Notes: generated from the letters alone by a model not told the origin. Positions 9,750 to 21,779 are shown, numbered from the stretch's first letter. The stretch: DNA of 64,000 bases from Maritimibacter fusiformis (GCF_008086115.1 NZ_VSIY01000003.1:1-64000); one strand, 5' to 3'. Translations and numbers: made by a program.

Positions 9750-9857
9750 GCGTTGCAAACGGCCCGGCGCGGCGATCAAATCCGCGTTGGCGCGACAACA
9801 GGGGCCTTCCCTCGGCGGCCCATCCTCCCCATATTGGGGGTGAGCAGTAGGACACGC

Positions 9858-10619
9858 ATGAAACTTGCAAGCTACAACATCCGCAAGGCCGTCGGGCTTG
9901 ACCGCCGGCGCGATCCGGGCCGCGTGATCGACGTGGTCAACGGGATCGAGGCGGATGTGGTGGTGCTGCAGGAGGCCGACCGGCGGCTCGGCATGCGCCC
10001 GACCGCGCTGCCCTTCCACCTGATCGCCGAACACACCGATTTCACCTTTGCGATGCTGGCGACCAACCGGGTCTCGCTGGGCTGGCATGGCAATGCCATC
10101 CTGGTGCGCAAGGGCATCGAAGTGAGCGAGGTGACGCGGATCGACCTGCCGGGGCTTGAGCCACGCGGCGCGGTTTCAGCGGTGATCGGGGGGCGGCTGC
10201 GGGTGGTCGGCGTGCACCTCGGGCTGATGCGCCGCCACCGCCACGGGCAGCTTCGCCAGATCCGCCGCGCGCTGGATCATTGCAGCCTGCCGACCGCGGT
10301 GCTGGGCGACTTCAACGAATGGTCGCCCCATGCCGGGCTTGAGGAATTCCAGGACGACTACGTGATGCACGCGCCCGGCCATTCCTTCCACGCCGCGCGC
10401 CCGGTGGCCGCGCTGGACCGGATCGGACTGACCCATGACATCGGCTTTCAGGGCGCCGGCGTGGTCGAGACGCAACTGAGCCGCGTCGCCTCGGATCACC
10501 TGCCGGTCTGGGCCGACATCGACCTGCCCCCGGCCCCGGCAGAGTTGACCTGCAAGCCTGACGAGCGGCTGTCACAGCACGCCTCGCCCCGCGCCCTCAG
10601 CGCCGCGCTGGCCGGTTGA
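9858..10619 (+). CDS. Endonuclease/exonuclease/phosphatase (EEP) family protein
   Basis: A 253-residue soluble protein with the EEP metal-dependent phosphoesterase motifs: SYNIRKAVGLD, VVLQEADRR (metal Glu), VVGVHLGL, VLGDFNEWSP (Asp/Asn) and the terminal ASDHLPVWADI His. The 'NIRK.xGLDxRRD' start and short length resemble the group of small EEP proteins found beside phospholipase or cardiolipin synthase genes, but no such partner is here. The ATG at 9858 puts the first motif at residue 4. An upstream reading to 9753 is rejected. Its 3' end overlaps the convergent permease gene by 23 bases. The substrate (nucleic acid, inositol phosphate or lipid) is not predictable. Confidence 0.82.
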   Translation: MKLASYNIRKAVGLDRRRDPGRVIDVVNGIEADVVVLQEADRRLGMRPTALPFHLIAEHTDFTFAMLATNRVSLGWHGNAILVRKGIEVSEVTRIDLPGLEPRGAVSAVIGGRLRVVGVHLGLMRRHRHGQLRQIRRALDHCSLPTAVLGDFNEWSPHAGLEEFQDDYVMHAPGHSFHAARPVAALDRIGLTHDIGFQGAGVVETQLSRVASDHLPVWADIDLPPAPAELTCKPDERLSQHASPRALSAALAG

Positions 10620-11487
10620 TCAACACGATCCCGACCGCCACCAGCGCCAGCTTCACCACCAGCGATGCGGTCAGCGGCTCATCCAGGAACAGCCAGCCGG
10701 CGGCGACCCCGATCACCGGTGACAGGAAGGAAAACGAGGCCACCGGCGCGGCCTTGTAGCGGTTGAGCAGCCAGAACCACACCAGGAACCCGACCGCGAC
10801 CACCACCACCATCTGGTAGCCGACCCAGAACAGATGCACCGGCTCGAAGTCACGCACCCAGGGGCCGAAAAACACCGACGCGCCCAGCAGGAGCGGGGTC
10901 GAGATCAGCACCTGCCAGAAGATCTGCATGTTCGACGACACCACGCGCAATGGCGACATCCGCGCCACCAGCACCAGCATCATCCAGGCCAGCGCCGCCC
11001 CCAGCGCGAACAGATCGCCCAGAAGGCTGGCCTCGCCCGCCACGCCGCCGCGGTCGACGATCGCCCAGACAACGCCGGCAAACGCCAGCGCCAGCCCCAG
11101 CGCCTTGGCCGCAGTCAGCCGCTCGCCCGGCAGCAGGAAATGCGCCGCCCCCGCCAGCCAGACCGGCATCGAATAGAAGATCACCGAGGTGCGGATCACC
11201 GTCGTCATGTCGAGCGCGAGAAACAGAAGCAGGAATTCCAGCCCGAACAGCGACCCGATCAACAGCCCGGCGCGGATCGTGCCGGGCCTGAAATCCAGCC
11301 GCTGGCCGCGCATCAGCATCCAGCCCAGCACCAGCAGCGTCCCGCCCGCCGAGCGCAGCCCGGCCGCAAAGACCGGCTGCAGGCCGTCGTTCACCAGCTT
11401 GATGATCGCCTGGTTGGTGCCCATCACCGTGGCCGCCAGCACCAGGAGCACGACGCCAAAGCCGTCGAGATTCCGTTTTTCTTCCAT
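10597..11487 (-). CDS. DMT-superfamily permease (EamA domains)
   Basis: A 296-residue inner-membrane protein with about ten hydrophobic helices in two EamA repeats, typical of drug/metabolite exporters. It starts MEEKRNLDGFGVVLLVLAA, and the ATG at 11487 is the only credible start because upstream residues are proline- and arginine-rich. The second repeat contains LLGDLFALGAALAWMMLVLVAR, a usual EamA pattern, and the protein ends at a basic tail, INRPARR. The substrate is unknown; relatives export amino acids or metabolites. It is divergent from the cation/proton antiporter at 11584 and convergent with the EEP gene, so it is probably transcribed alone. Confidence 0.88.
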   Translation of the reverse strand: MEEKRNLDGFGVVLLVLAATVMGTNQAIIKLVNDGLQPVFAAGLRSAGGTLLVLGWMLMRGQRLDFRPGTIRAGLLIGSLFGLEFLLLFLALDMTTVIRTSVIFYSMPVWLAGAAHFLLPGERLTAAKALGLALAFAGVVWAIVDRGGVAGEASLLGDLFALGAALAWMMLVLVARMSPLRVVSSNMQIFWQVLISTPLLLGASVFFGPWVRDFEPVHLFWVGYQMVVVVAVGFLVWFWLLNRYKAAPVASFSFLSPVIGVAAGWLFLDEPLTASLVVKLALVAVGIVLINRPARR

Positions 11488-11583
11488 GATCGCGAGAGGA
11501 TGGGCCCGGCCCGGCGAAGTCAACCCGTTTCCCGGCCCGACGCCGCGTGCTAGCCTGAGCCGATTGCAACCCCGGGACGGTCC

Positions 11584-12852
11584 ATGAACATCCTCCAGAT
11601 CGCGTCGCTGCTGATCGTGCTCGCGGGCGCGTTCGGCGCGATCAACTACTTCTTTCTCAAGCTGCCGTCCTCGATCGGCATCCTGGTCGTTGCCTTCGTG
11701 TCGTCGCTGGCGGTGCTGGGGCTCGACGCGCTGATCCCGGCGTTCTCGATGGACGACGAGGCGCGGGCCTTCGTGCGGTCGATCCATTTCTCGGACACGC
11801 TGCTCGAGGGGATGCTGGGCCTTTTGCTGTTCGCCGGCGCGCTGCATGTGAAACTGGCCGACCTGCGCGAACAATGGTTGGTCGTCGCGCTGATGGCCAC
11901 GCTGGGCGTGGGGTTGTCCACGCTGATCGTGGGGGTCGGGTTTTCCTGGATCACCGGCATGCCGCTTCTGGTGGCACTGGTGTTCGGCGCGCTGATCTCG
12001 CCGACCGACCCGGTGGCGGTGCTGGGGGTTCTGCGCGGCGCCAGCCTGCCCAAATCGCTGGAGATCAAGATCGCGGGCGAATCGCTGTTCAACGACGGGG
12101 TCGGCTATGTCGTCTACCTGGTGCTGGTCGGGCTGGCGTTTCCGGCGATCACCGGCGACCATTCCGAGACCGTCCACGGCAGCGGCGGGCTGGCCGATGC
12201 AGCCCGGCTGTTCTTTAAGGAGGCGGTGGGCGGCGCGGTTCTGGGCGTGGCGCTGGGCTGGCTGGTGTTTCGCGTCATGCGCCGGATCGACGACTACCCG
12301 CTCGAGGTGCTGCTGACGCTGGGGCTGGCCTTCGGCGGCTATGAGCTGGCGGTGGCGCTGCATGTGTCGGCCCCGATCATGGCGGTCTCGGCCGGGCTTC
12401 TGATCGGCGATGTCGGCACCCGGCACGGCATGAGCGAAGAGACTCGCCGCTATGTCGATGCCTTCTGGAAACTGGTGGACGAGATCCTGAACGCGGTCCT
12501 GTTCCTGGTCATCGGGTTCGAGGTCTTCGCCATCGCCTTCACCCTCGACACGCTGACCGCCGGGGCGCTGGCGGTCGGGCTGGCGCTGGTCGCGCGGCTG
12601 GCGGCGGTGTCGATCCCGGTCGTCCTGCTCAAGCCGTTTCGCGGGTTTTCCGACGGGGTGATCCCGATCATGACCTGGGGCGGGCTGAAGGGCGGCATCT
12701 CGGTCGCGCTGGCGCTGGCGCTGCCGGACAGCGAATGGAAACCCCTGATCCTGACCGCCACCTATGTCGTGGTGCTGTTCTCGATCATCGTGCAGGGGCT
12801 GAGCGTGGCGCGCGTCGCCAAACGCTTCGGGCGCGAGCGCGAATTGGTCTGA
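11584..12852 (+). CDS. Cation/proton antiporter, CPA1 (NhaP-like) family
   Basis: Exchanges Na+ or K+ for H+ across the inner membrane. The 422-residue protein has about 12 hydrophobic segments. It contains the CPA1 residues ALISPTDPVAVLGVLR (TDP motif on a broken helix) and GESLFNDGVGYVVYLVL (the ND motif of electroneutral CPA1 exchangers). A further conserved segment is TWGGLKGGISVALALALP near residue 365. There is no large C-terminal cytosolic TrkA domain. The ATG at 11584 follows shortly after the divergent permease start. Ion preference cannot be decided from sequence. Likely role: pH and sodium homeostasis, useful in a marine or saline habitat. Confidence 0.9.
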   Translation: MNILQIASLLIVLAGAFGAINYFFLKLPSSIGILVVAFVSSLAVLGLDALIPAFSMDDEARAFVRSIHFSDTLLEGMLGLLLFAGALHVKLADLREQWLVVALMATLGVGLSTLIVGVGFSWITGMPLLVALVFGALISPTDPVAVLGVLRGASLPKSLEIKIAGESLFNDGVGYVVYLVLVGLAFPAITGDHSETVHGSGGLADAARLFFKEAVGGAVLGVALGWLVFRVMRRIDDYPLEVLLTLGLAFGGYELAVALHVSAPIMAVSAGLLIGDVGTRHGMSEETRRYVDAFWKLVDEILNAVLFLVIGFEVFAIAFTLDTLTAGALAVGLALVARLAAVSIPVVLLKPFRGFSDGVIPIMTWGGLKGGISVALALALPDSEWKPLILTATYVVVLFSIIVQGLSVARVAKRFGRERELV

Positions 12853-12914
12853 GCACGGTTGCCATCGCCCCGCCGCCGCCTTACCCCTGACCGGCACGAA
12901 TACGGGAGATGACG

Positions 12915-13334
12915 ATGGACGTTCGCGTGAAATGGATCGAGGAACGCAGCTTTGTCGGCACCGCCGGCAGCGGCCACAAGATCGCCTTCGGCGCGGCCGG
13001 CAGCGACGGCAAGAAGCCCGGGCCAAGCCCGATGGAACTGGTCCTGATCGGCACCGGCGGCTGTTCGGCCTATGACGTGGTCTCGATCCTCGAGAAGGGC
13101 CGCGAGGCGGTCGACAGCGTCGAGGTCGCGCTCGATGCCGACCGCGCCGACACCGACCCCAAGGTGTTCACCCGCATCCACATGCATTTCATCGTCAAGG
13201 GGCGCGGGCTCAACCCGGCCAGGGTCGAGCGCGCCATCGCGCTGTCGGTCGACAAGTATTGCTCGGCCTCGGCGATGATGGCCGCGACCGCGACGCTGAC
13301 GCACGATTTCGAGATCGTGGAGACCGGCGCCTAA
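12915..13334 (+). CDS. OsmC/Ohr family protein (YhfA-like)
   Basis: A 139-residue soluble protein of the OsmC fold. The two redox cysteines are visible in TGGCSAYDVVSIL and DKYCSASAMM, as in thiol peroxidases that reduce organic hydroperoxides. The wider pattern (PSPMELVLIG, EVALDADRADTDPKVFTRI) is closest to the YhfA branch, whose substrate is not settled. I prefer the second ATG (12915), because GGGAG ends six bases before it and abuts the first ATG at 12909. It converges on the AHSA1-domain gene with a four-base overlap of stop codons. Confidence 0.86.
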   Translation: MDVRVKWIEERSFVGTAGSGHKIAFGAAGSDGKKPGPSPMELVLIGTGGCSAYDVVSILEKGREAVDSVEVALDADRADTDPKVFTRIHMHFIVKGRGLNPARVERAIALSVDKYCSASAMMAATATLTHDFEIVETGA

Positions 13335-13804
13335 CCCCGCGCCAGCCCAAGCGCATAGGCGTCAAGCTGGTCGGCCACGATGCCCCAGCCGTCGAAGAAC
13401 CCCATGTCCTCGTGCTGCTTGCGCGTCTCGGGCGAGCGGTGGCGGGCGATCGCGGTATAGCGCGTGCCGCCGCCCGCATCGTCCTCGAGGATCAGGATCG
13501 AGGTCAGGAACGGGTCCGGCGCGGGTTTCCAGCCCTCGGTATAGGTGTCGGTAAACACCAGCTTGCGCTCCGGCACGATCTCGAGAAAGACGCCCCGGTT
13601 GCTCATCTCGTCGCCCTCGACGTTGAAGGTGGTGTTGAACCGCCCGCCGACGCGCAGGTCGATGTCGCAATCCGTCACCTGGTGCGGTTCGGGGATGAAG
13701 AAGTGCAGGATATGCGCGGGCGTGGTCCAGCATTCCCAGATCAGGCCGCGCGGGGCCTTGAGGTTGCGGGTAAAACTGAGGTCGGTGTCGGGGTCGAGGT
13801 CCAT
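13331..13804 (-). CDS. SRPBCC/AHSA1-domain protein
   Basis: A 157-residue START-like (Bet v1 fold) protein of the AHSA1 group. Typical landmarks are LSFTRNLKAPRGLIWECWTTP at the N-terminus, DLRVGGRFNT, LEIVPERKLVFTDTYTEGW and the C-terminal GFFDGWGIVADQLDAY. Such proteins have a deep hydrophobic pocket and are found as lipid or polyketide binders or general stress proteins; the ligand here is unknown. It is encoded alone, convergent with the OsmC gene. The roughly 275 bases upstream of it (13805-14080), before the divergent permease, contain nothing I recognise. Confidence 0.85.
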   Translation of the reverse strand: MDLDPDTDLSFTRNLKAPRGLIWECWTTPAHILHFFIPEPHQVTDCDIDLRVGGRFNTTFNVEGDEMSNRGVFLEIVPERKLVFTDTYTEGWKPAPDPFLTSILILEDDAGGGTRYTAIARHRSPETRKQHEDMGFFDGWGIVADQLDAYALGLARG

Positions 13805-14080
13805 GAACTGCCTTTCCGGTTGTCACATGCAGCCTAGCGCCAACGCGCCGCAGTCGCACGCACAACTGCGCGACCGGACCGCCCCAACCGACCTGAACCA
13901 CCATCGGCTCGAAATCCTCGACCTCGGACAGCTCGATGATTTTGGCTGGCGGCGCAAAACTGCGCTCTTCAGGACACGCCCCGCCATTAGTCCACGAAAA
14001 CCGCCGCCCCCCTTCCCTTTCCCCGCGCCCGGGCGTATCGCGGGGCCGTTCCCAACCCTGCCCGACCCCCGGAGGCCGAC

Positions 14081-16310
<2,230 letters not shown>

Positions 16311-16330
16311 GGCGGATGGCGGGGGTCGCA

Positions 16331-16407
16331 GGGGGCTGTCTGCCCCCCATGTTCAATTCGCGGCGCGAATTGAACTTCCCCCCGAAGGTATTTTTCGAGC
16401 AAAGAAG
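16331..16407 (+). repeat. Double-hairpin intergenic element after eno (terminator or dispersed repeat)
   Basis: Two adjacent stems lie here. GGGGGC/GCCCCC occupies 16331-16347. A longer stem at 16351-16375 has GTTCAATTCGC paired with GCGAATTGAAC around a three-base loop. They are followed by CCCCCCGAAGGTATTTTTCGAGCAAAGAAG. The closing 'GTATTTTT...GCAAAGAAG' tail with stacked stems resembles an intergenic element that, from general knowledge, recurs many times in Rhodobacteraceae genomes. Only one copy is evident in this window. The T-run suggests it also acts as a terminator for eno. Confidence 0.6.
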
Positions 16408-16473
16408 CATTGCAACAAGGGGCGGGTGGCCGTTGCCATTGCCGACCCGACAAAGCCCGCGTAAACCATTGCC

Positions 16474-17274
16474 ATGACCAACGTGCTTGACCGGATAAAG
16501 GCCTACAAGCTCGACGAGGTGGCCGCGCGCAAGGCCGCCCGCCCGCTTGTCGAGGTCGAGGCCGCCGCTCGCGCCGCCGCCCCCGTGCGCGGCTTTGCAA
16601 AGGCGCTGCAAGAGGCCACGCGCACAGGCTATGGCCTGATTGCCGAGGTGAAAAAGGCCAGCCCCTCCAAGGGCCTGATCCGCGCCGACTTCGACCCGCC
16701 CGCACTGGCGCGCGCCTACGAGGCCGGCGGGGCGACCTGCCTGTCGGTGCTGACCGACACGCCCAGCTTTCAGGGCGCGGACGAGTTCCTCGTCGCGGCG
16801 CGCGCGGCCACCCGCCTCCCGGCGCTTCGCAAGGATTTCCTCTACGACCCCTACCAGGTCGCCGAGGCCCGCGCGTTGGGGGCCGACTGCATCCTGATCA
16901 TCATGGCCAGCGTCACCGACGCCCAGGCCGCCGAACTGGAAGACGCCGCGTTTTCCTGGGGCATGGATGTGCTCGTCGAGGTCCACGACGCCCCCGAGCT
17001 TGAGCGCGCCACGGCGCTGAAATCGCCGCTTCTGGGCATCAACAACCGCAATCTCAAGACCTTCGAGACCTCGCTCGACACCACCCGCGTGCTGGCCCGC
17101 CTGGCCCCGCCCGACCGGCTTCTGGTCTGCGAAAGCGGCCTTTCCACGCCGTCCGACCTGGCCGAGATGGCCGCCACCGGCGCGCGCGCCTTCCTGATCG
17201 GGGAAAGCCTGATGCGACAGCCCGATGTCGAGGCCGCGACCCGCGCGATCCTGGCCAATCCGGTGCCGGCATGA
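16474..17274 (+). CDS. trpC: Indole-3-glycerol phosphate synthase
   Basis: Catalyses ring closure of CdRP to indole-3-glycerol phosphate in tryptophan synthesis. The 266-residue TIM barrel shows the family residues: [15 protein letters not shown] (catalytic Lys), [24 protein letters not shown] (second Lys), [19 protein letters not shown] and [13 protein letters not shown]. It overlaps moaC by four bases (ATGA). No trpF domain is fused and trpG/trpD are not adjacent; they must lie elsewhere. Its linkage with moaC-moeA-lexA is a conserved alphaproteobacterial arrangement without an obvious biochemical reason. Confidence 0.96.
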   Translation: MTNVLDRIKAYKLDEVAARKAARPLVEVEAAARAAAPVRGFAKALQEATRTGYGLIAEVKKASPSKGLIRADFDPPALARAYEAGGATCLSVLTDTPSFQGADEFLVAARAATRLPALRKDFLYDPYQVAEARALGADCILIIMASVTDAQAAELEDAAFSWGMDVLVEVHDAPELERATALKSPLLGINNRNLKTFETSLDTTRVLARLAPPDRLLVCESGLSTPSDLAEMAATGARAFLIGESLMRQPDVEAATRAILANPVPA

Positions 17275-17753
17275 CCGACAAGCTCAGCCATTTCGACGCC
17301 GAGGGCCAGGCGCATATGGTCGATGTCTCGGACAAACCCGTGACCGACCGCACCGCCGTGGCCGAGGGCTGCGTGGTGATGACGCCCGAAACCCTCGACC
17401 TGGTGATGCAGGGCACGGCCAGCAAGGGCGACGTGCTGGGCATTGCGCGGATCGCGGGCATCATGGGGGCCAAGAAGACCGCCGACCTGATCCCGCTGTG
17501 CCACCCGCTGCCGATCACCAAGGTGGCGCTGGACCTGACCCCCGACACCGCCCTGCCCGGCGTGCGGATCTCGGCCACGGTCAAGACCTCGGGCCAGACC
17601 GGCATCGAGATGGAGGCGCTGACCGCCGTGACCACGGCAGCACTCACGGTCTATGACATGCTCAAGGCCGCCGAGAAGGGGATGCGCATCGAGGGCATCC
17701 GGCTGGTGACGAAAACCGGCGGCAAATCCGGCACTTACGAGGCCGACGCATGA
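17271..17753 (+). CDS. moaC: Cyclic pyranopterin monophosphate synthase (MoaC)
   Basis: Second enzyme of the first stage of molybdenum cofactor synthesis: it converts the 3',8-cyclo-GTP made by MoaA to cyclic pyranopterin monophosphate. The 160-residue protein has the full family pattern: [37 protein letters not shown] (active-site His/Lys region), [20 protein letters not shown] and the terminal [10 protein letters not shown]. It overlaps trpC upstream and moeA downstream by four bases each, so translation of the three genes is coupled. MoaA is not encoded in the window. Confidence 0.96.
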   Translation: MTDKLSHFDAEGQAHMVDVSDKPVTDRTAVAEGCVVMTPETLDLVMQGTASKGDVLGIARIAGIMGAKKTADLIPLCHPLPITKVALDLTPDTALPGVRISATVKTSGQTGIEMEALTAVTTAALTVYDMLKAAEKGMRIEGIRLVTKTGGKSGTYEADA

Positions 17754-18922
17754 TCTCGGTGGCCGAGGCGCTGGAGGCGCTGTTCGCCCTGTCGCGCCCC
17801 CTCGGCACCGAACGCGTGCGCCTTGCCCAGGCCGCGGGCCGGGTTCTGGCCCAGCCGGTGGTGGCCGAGCGCAACCAGCCCCCGTTCGCCGCCGCCGCGA
17901 TGGACGGCTATGCGCTCAAGGGCGTCGAGGCCGAGCCCGGCGCGATGTTCAAGGTGGTCGGCACCTCGGCCGCCGGTACGCGTTTCGAGGGCAACGTGGG
18001 CGCGGGGCAAGCGGTGCGCATCTTCACCGGCGCGCCGGTTCCGGTCGGCACCGACCGGGTGATCATCCAGGAGGACGTGACCCGCGAGGGCAACCTGATC
18101 ACGCTGGGCGCCGAGCTTGACCGCGGCCCTTACGTGCGGCCCCTCGGCATGGATTTCACCATCGGCGCGACGCTCGATGCACCGCGGGTGCTGGGCGCGC
18201 GCGACCTTGCCCTGATCGCCGCCATGAACCACGCCGAGGTCACCGTGTCACGCCGCCCCGAGGTCGCCCTGATCGCCACCGGCGACGAGTTGGTGATGCC
18301 CGGCGAGACCCCCGGCCCCGACCAGATCATCGCCTCCAACGCCTTCGGACTTAAGGCCATGGTCGAGGCCGCCGGCGCCCGCGCCCGCCTGCTGCCGATT
18401 GCCCGTGACAACGTGGAAAGCCTGCGCACGATTTTTAGTCTGGCCGAGGGCGCGGACCTTGTCGTGACCATCGGCGGCGCCTCGGTGGGGGATCACGACC
18501 TGGTCGGTCCGGTCGCCGCCGAACTGGGTCTCGAGCAGAGTTTCTACAAGGTGGCAATGCGCCCCGGCAAGCCCCTGATGGCCGGGCGCATGGGCGGCGC
18601 GGTCATGGTCGGACTGCCAGGTAATCCCGTGTCATCCATGGTTTGCGGCACGATCTTCATCCTGCCGATGCTGCGCGCCATGCAGGGCCTCGGCGCCCAT
18701 CCGGCGCCCCGCAAAAGCGCGCCGCTGGCCGTTGACGTGCCCGCGAACGGGCCCCGCGAACACTACATGCGCGCCAGCCTCACGCCCGAGGGCATCCGGC
18801 CCCTCGCCCGCCAGGACAGCGCCATGCTCAGCATCCTGCACAAGGCCGACGCGCTCCTGGTGCGCCCGACGGGCGATGCGGCGCGCAAGGCGGGCGAACT
18901 GGTCGACTACGTTTCCTTCTGA
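17750..18922 (+). CDS. moeA: Molybdopterin molybdenumtransferase (MoeA)
   Basis: Inserts molybdate into adenylylated molybdopterin to finish the cofactor. The 390-residue product has the MoeA layout. Domain I includes [13 protein letters not shown] and the [19 protein letters not shown] block. The MPT-binding domain contains [42 protein letters not shown] and [21 protein letters not shown] final small beta domain ends the protein. It is the third gene of the overlapping trpC-moaC-moeA set. lexA follows 114 bases later with its own SOS-controlled promoter. Confidence 0.95.
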   Translation: MISVAEALEALFALSRPLGTERVRLAQAAGRVLAQPVVAERNQPPFAAAAMDGYALKGVEAEPGAMFKVVGTSAAGTRFEGNVGAGQAVRIFTGAPVPVGTDRVIIQEDVTREGNLITLGAELDRGPYVRPLGMDFTIGATLDAPRVLGARDLALIAAMNHAEVTVSRRPEVALIATGDELVMPGETPGPDQIIASNAFGLKAMVEAAGARARLLPIARDNVESLRTIFSLAEGADLVVTIGGASVGDHDLVGPVAAELGLEQSFYKVAMRPGKPLMAGRMGGAVMVGLPGNPVSSMVCGTIFILPMLRAMQGLGAHPAPRKSAPLAVDVPANGPREHYMRASLTPEGIRPLARQDSAMLSILHKADALLVRPTGDAARKAGELVDYVSF

Positions 18923-18953
18923 TCGCGAAGCGCACCCGGCCCGGCAGGTATTG

Positions 18954-18993
18954 TTGACACGAAACGGGAACGCGGCTAGAACATTCCCCGAAC
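18954..18993 (+). promoter_or_regulatory. lexA promoter with tandem SOS boxes
   Basis: TTGACA at 18954-18959 and TAGAAC at 18977-18982 form a -35/-10 pair with a 17-base spacer. Three GAAC elements lie at 18968-18971, 18979-18982 and 18990-18993, each seven bases apart. This gives two overlapping GAAC-N7-GAAC boxes, the alphaproteobacterial LexA operator. The middle GAAC is part of the -10 hexamer, so bound LexA should block polymerase. This indicates autorepression of lexA. Confidence 0.85.
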
Positions 18994-19036
18994 AAGCCCG
19001 CATTCCCGGGCGCGACAGGTTCGGAGGACTGGCGCC

Positions 19037-19732
19037 ATGCTGACCCGCAAGCAACTCGATCTATTGGCATTCATCCACAAGCGGGTGAGCCGCGACGGCG
19101 TGCCGCCTTCGTTCGACGAGATGAAAGAGGCGCTGGACCTGCGCTCCAAATCCGGCATCCACCGGCTGATCACGGCGCTCGAGGAACGCGGCTTCATCCG
19201 CCGGCTGGCGCACCGGGCGCGGGCCATCGAGATCGTCAAGCTGCCCGAGGCGCTGGACCCGTCCGGCCACGCCGGGTTCGAGCCGCGGGTGATCGACGGC
19301 GACCGTCCCGACCGCACGCCCCCGGCCGCGATACCGCTGGGCGGGGCACAGGCGATGGAATTGCCGCTGCTGGGCCGGATCGCCGCCGGCACCCCGATCG
19401 AGGCGATCGAGGACGGCGAAACCCAGGTTGCCGTGCCCGGGTCGATGGTCGGCAAGGGGCCGCATTACGCGCTTGAAGTCAAAGGCGATTCGATGATCGA
19501 CGCCGGCATCAACTCGGGCGACGTGGTGATCATCCGCGAGACATCCCACGCCGACAACGGCGACATCGTGGTGGCGCAGGTCGACGGCTACGAGGCGACG
19601 CTGAAGCGGTTCCGCAAGTCGGGCGAGATGATCATGCTCGAGGCCGCGAACCCGGCCTATGAAACCCGCCTGCTGCGCGCCGGTCAGGTCAAGGTGCAGG
19701 GCAAGCTAGTCGGCCTGATCCGCAGCTACTGA
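19037..19732 (+). CDS. lexA: SOS-response transcriptional repressor LexA
   Basis: Represses DNA-damage genes until RecA-DNA filaments trigger self-cleavage. The 231-residue protein has an N-terminal winged helix ([16 protein letters not shown], then SFDEMKEAL and SKSGIHRLI for DNA reading). A linker of about 45 residues follows, then the S24 peptidase domain. The cleavage site is A117-G118 (RIAAGTPI); catalytic Ser152 lies in VKGDSMID and Lys190 in EATLKRF. It is slightly longer than the E. coli form because of the linker, as is usual in alphaproteobacteria. GGAGG nine bases upstream supports the start. The promoter carries tandem SOS boxes. Confidence 0.97.
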   Translation: MLTRKQLDLLAFIHKRVSRDGVPPSFDEMKEALDLRSKSGIHRLITALEERGFIRRLAHRARAIEIVKLPEALDPSGHAGFEPRVIDGDRPDRTPPAAIPLGGAQAMELPLLGRIAAGTPIEAIEDGETQVAVPGSMVGKGPHYALEVKGDSMIDAGINSGDVVIIRETSHADNGDIVVAQVDGYEATLKRFRKSGEMIMLEAANPAYETRLLRAGQVKVQGKLVGLIRSY

Positions 19733-19733
19733 C

Positions 19734-21779
19734 TCAGCGCCGCGTCCAGGGGCGCTGGCCGGACATCTCGGCTTCGGTCACGATCCGCAAGCCCTCACCG
19801 TCCACGTGCAGCGCCAGCGCGCCGGTCTCGGCCAGCCGCAGCTTGTCATAGACCGCACAGCCCGCCGGCGGCTCCGGCACCTCTGCGGTGACGACGACGA
19901 TATCGGCCTCGGCGCAGGCCGCCGCCACGCGCGCCGCCGCGCCCTGGCCGGTCAGGTGCACCAGCCGCGCGGCCCCGATCCGAAACGCGCCGTCCCTGTC
20001 CTGTCCCCGGCGAAAGGCCACCACCTGCGCCACCGCGTCGCCGTCGTTTTCCAGCCAGCTTGCCGCGGCGAAACCCTCGCCCCGCTCTTTCGACAGCGCC
20101 CGACCGGCCGGTGTCATGCTGCCCACCAGCCCGCCACCCGACGACACCAGCACGTCAGGACGTGTCGTGTCGGACCAGATCGCGAAGCCCAGAACCAGGG
20201 GCGCCAGCGCCAGCGCCCGCAGCCGACCGGTGGCCAGAACCGCGAACAGGCCCCCGGCGGTGATCAGCCCCAGCACCACCGGCGCCGGGCTTGGCACGTG
20301 CCCAAGCGCGCCCTCCATGCCCGACACCCGCTCGGCCACCGCGAGAATCCAGGCGATCGGCCAGCGGATCAGGTTGAGCGCCAGACCGGCCAACCCGGCC
20401 GGCGTCAGCACCGCCGCCAGCACTGCGCCGGGCATCACCAGCGTGCCCATCACCGGCACCGCCAACAGGTTGGCGACCAGCCCGAAATGCGACACCTGGT
20501 TGAAATGTGCCGCCGCATAGGGCGCCGTCGCCGCCCCCGCCACCGCCGACGAGATCACCACCGCCGACACCGGGCGCAGCCAGCGTGGCAGGCGCGGCCC
20601 GTCCCAATCGCGCAGCCAGCCGAACACCGCGACCAGCGCCGTGGTGGCCGAGAACGACATCTGAAAGCCGGGTTCGGCCAGCGCCTCGGGCTGCGCCGCC
20701 AACAGGATCAGCGCCGCCACGGCCACCGCCCTGAGCGTCAGCGCGCGTCGGTCCAGCAGCACCGCGCCGAACATCACCGCGACCATCACGAAGGCGCGCT
20801 CGGTCGCCACGTTGCCGCCCGACAGGGCCAGGTAGAATGCCCCGGCCTGAAGCGCGCCCACCGCGGCGATCTTGCGGATCGGGTAGTGCGCCGCGAAGCC
20901 CGGGATCAAGGCCATGACATAGCGCAGGGCGGTGAAGACGAAACCGGTCAACAGCCCCATGTGCAACCCCGAAATCGCCAGCAGATGCGACAGGTTCGAG
21001 CCGCGCAGCGCCGCCAGCGTGGCCGGTGCGATGCCGGTCCGGTCGCCGGTCAGGATGGCCGCGGCGAAGGCGCCTTCCTCGCCCGGCACGATGGCCTGAA
21101 CCGCCTGCGCAATGCGCGCCCGAAGCCGGCTGATGACCAGCCCGCCGAGGCCGGTTTCGGCCGGGGCCAGCATCAGGGCCGGCGCCCGGGTGTAGCCGAC
21201 CGCGCCGATCCGGTCGAACCAGGCCATGCGCCGGAAATCGAAGCCGCCCGGCTCGACCGGCCCTTCGGGAGCCGACAGAAACGCCGTCATTGCAATGCGT
21301 TGGCCGGGTTCGGGGATCAGAAAGCCCTGTGTGCCATGCAGCGACACCCGCACCCGCACCGGCAGTTCGTCCGGGCGCACCCGGTCCAGCCGCAACCGGT
21401 CCAGCGTCAGCCGCACCGCCTCGGAGGCCGAGCGGTCGATGGTCACGATGCGGCCCTCCACCGGCCCGTAGTAGCGAAAATCGAGCACCGGCGCCCGCGT
21501 CGTCTCGGTGCGCAGACCCCCGGCAAGCAGCCCGCCCAGCACCAGCGCCAGCCCGAAGGCAAGGCTGGCCAACCCGGTCCAGCGCGTCGGCCAGTAGCGC
21601 AGCCCGATGAGCATGAGCGCCAGCGCCCCCAGCCCGATCAGCGCCCAGGCCAGCGCGCCGGGCTCGACCGGCAGGCGGAAATAGGTTGCGATGCCGCTGC
21701 CCAGACAGACCGGCGCAAACAGCAAGAGCCGTCCGCGCAACCGCTCCAGCCGTCCCGAGATCAGCGCCAGACGGCTCAC
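19734..21779 (-). CDS. comEC: ComEC/Rec2-family DNA-uptake channel, no metallo-beta-lactamase domain
   Basis: Inner-membrane channel that carries single-stranded DNA into the cytoplasm during transformation. The protein is 681 residues from the GTG at 21779, which is preceded by GGGAG; a TTG at 21800 would add seven residues. After two or three N-terminal helices comes a DUF4131-type periplasmic domain ([18 protein letters not shown]). The competence domain follows, with the hallmark [18 protein letters not shown] and [20 protein letters not shown]. The C-terminal 150 residues lack the HxHxDH nuclease motif of long ComEC forms. It converges on lexA and diverges from gltX with 77 bases between starts. 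Confidence 0.9.
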   Translation of the reverse strand: MSRLALISGRLERLRGRLLLFAPVCLGSGIATYFRLPVEPGALAWALIGLGALALMLIGLRYWPTRWTGLASLAFGLALVLGGLLAGGLRTETTRAPVLDFRYYGPVEGRIVTIDRSASEAVRLTLDRLRLDRVRPDELPVRVRVSLHGTQGFLIPEPGQRIAMTAFLSAPEGPVEPGGFDFRRMAWFDRIGAVGYTRAPALMLAPAETGLGGLVISRLRARIAQAVQAIVPGEEGAFAAAILTGDRTGIAPATLAALRGSNLSHLLAISGLHMGLLTGFVFTALRYVMALIPGFAAHYPIRKIAAVGALQAGAFYLALSGGNVATERAFVMVAVMFGAVLLDRRALTLRAVAVAALILLAAQPEALAEPGFQMSFSATTALVAVFGWLRDWDGPRLPRWLRPVSAVVISSAVAGAATAPYAAAHFNQVSHFGLVANLLAVPVMGTLVMPGAVLAAVLTPAGLAGLALNLIRWPIAWILAVAERVSGMEGALGHVPSPAPVVLGLITAGGLFAVLATGRLRALALAPLVLGFAIWSDTTRPDVLVSSGGGLVGSMTPAGRALSKERGEGFAAASWLENDGDAVAQVVAFRRGQDRDGAFRIGAARLVHLTGQGAAARVAAACAEADIVVVTAEVPEPPAGCAVYDKLRLAETGALALHVDGEGLRIVTEAEMSGQRPWTRR

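Noticed and set aside
10597-13026. 809-aa minus-strand frame extending the DMT permease
   Set aside because: The N-terminal 510 residues are low-complexity His/Gln/Arg and opposite the antiporter gene; the real gene starts at 11487.
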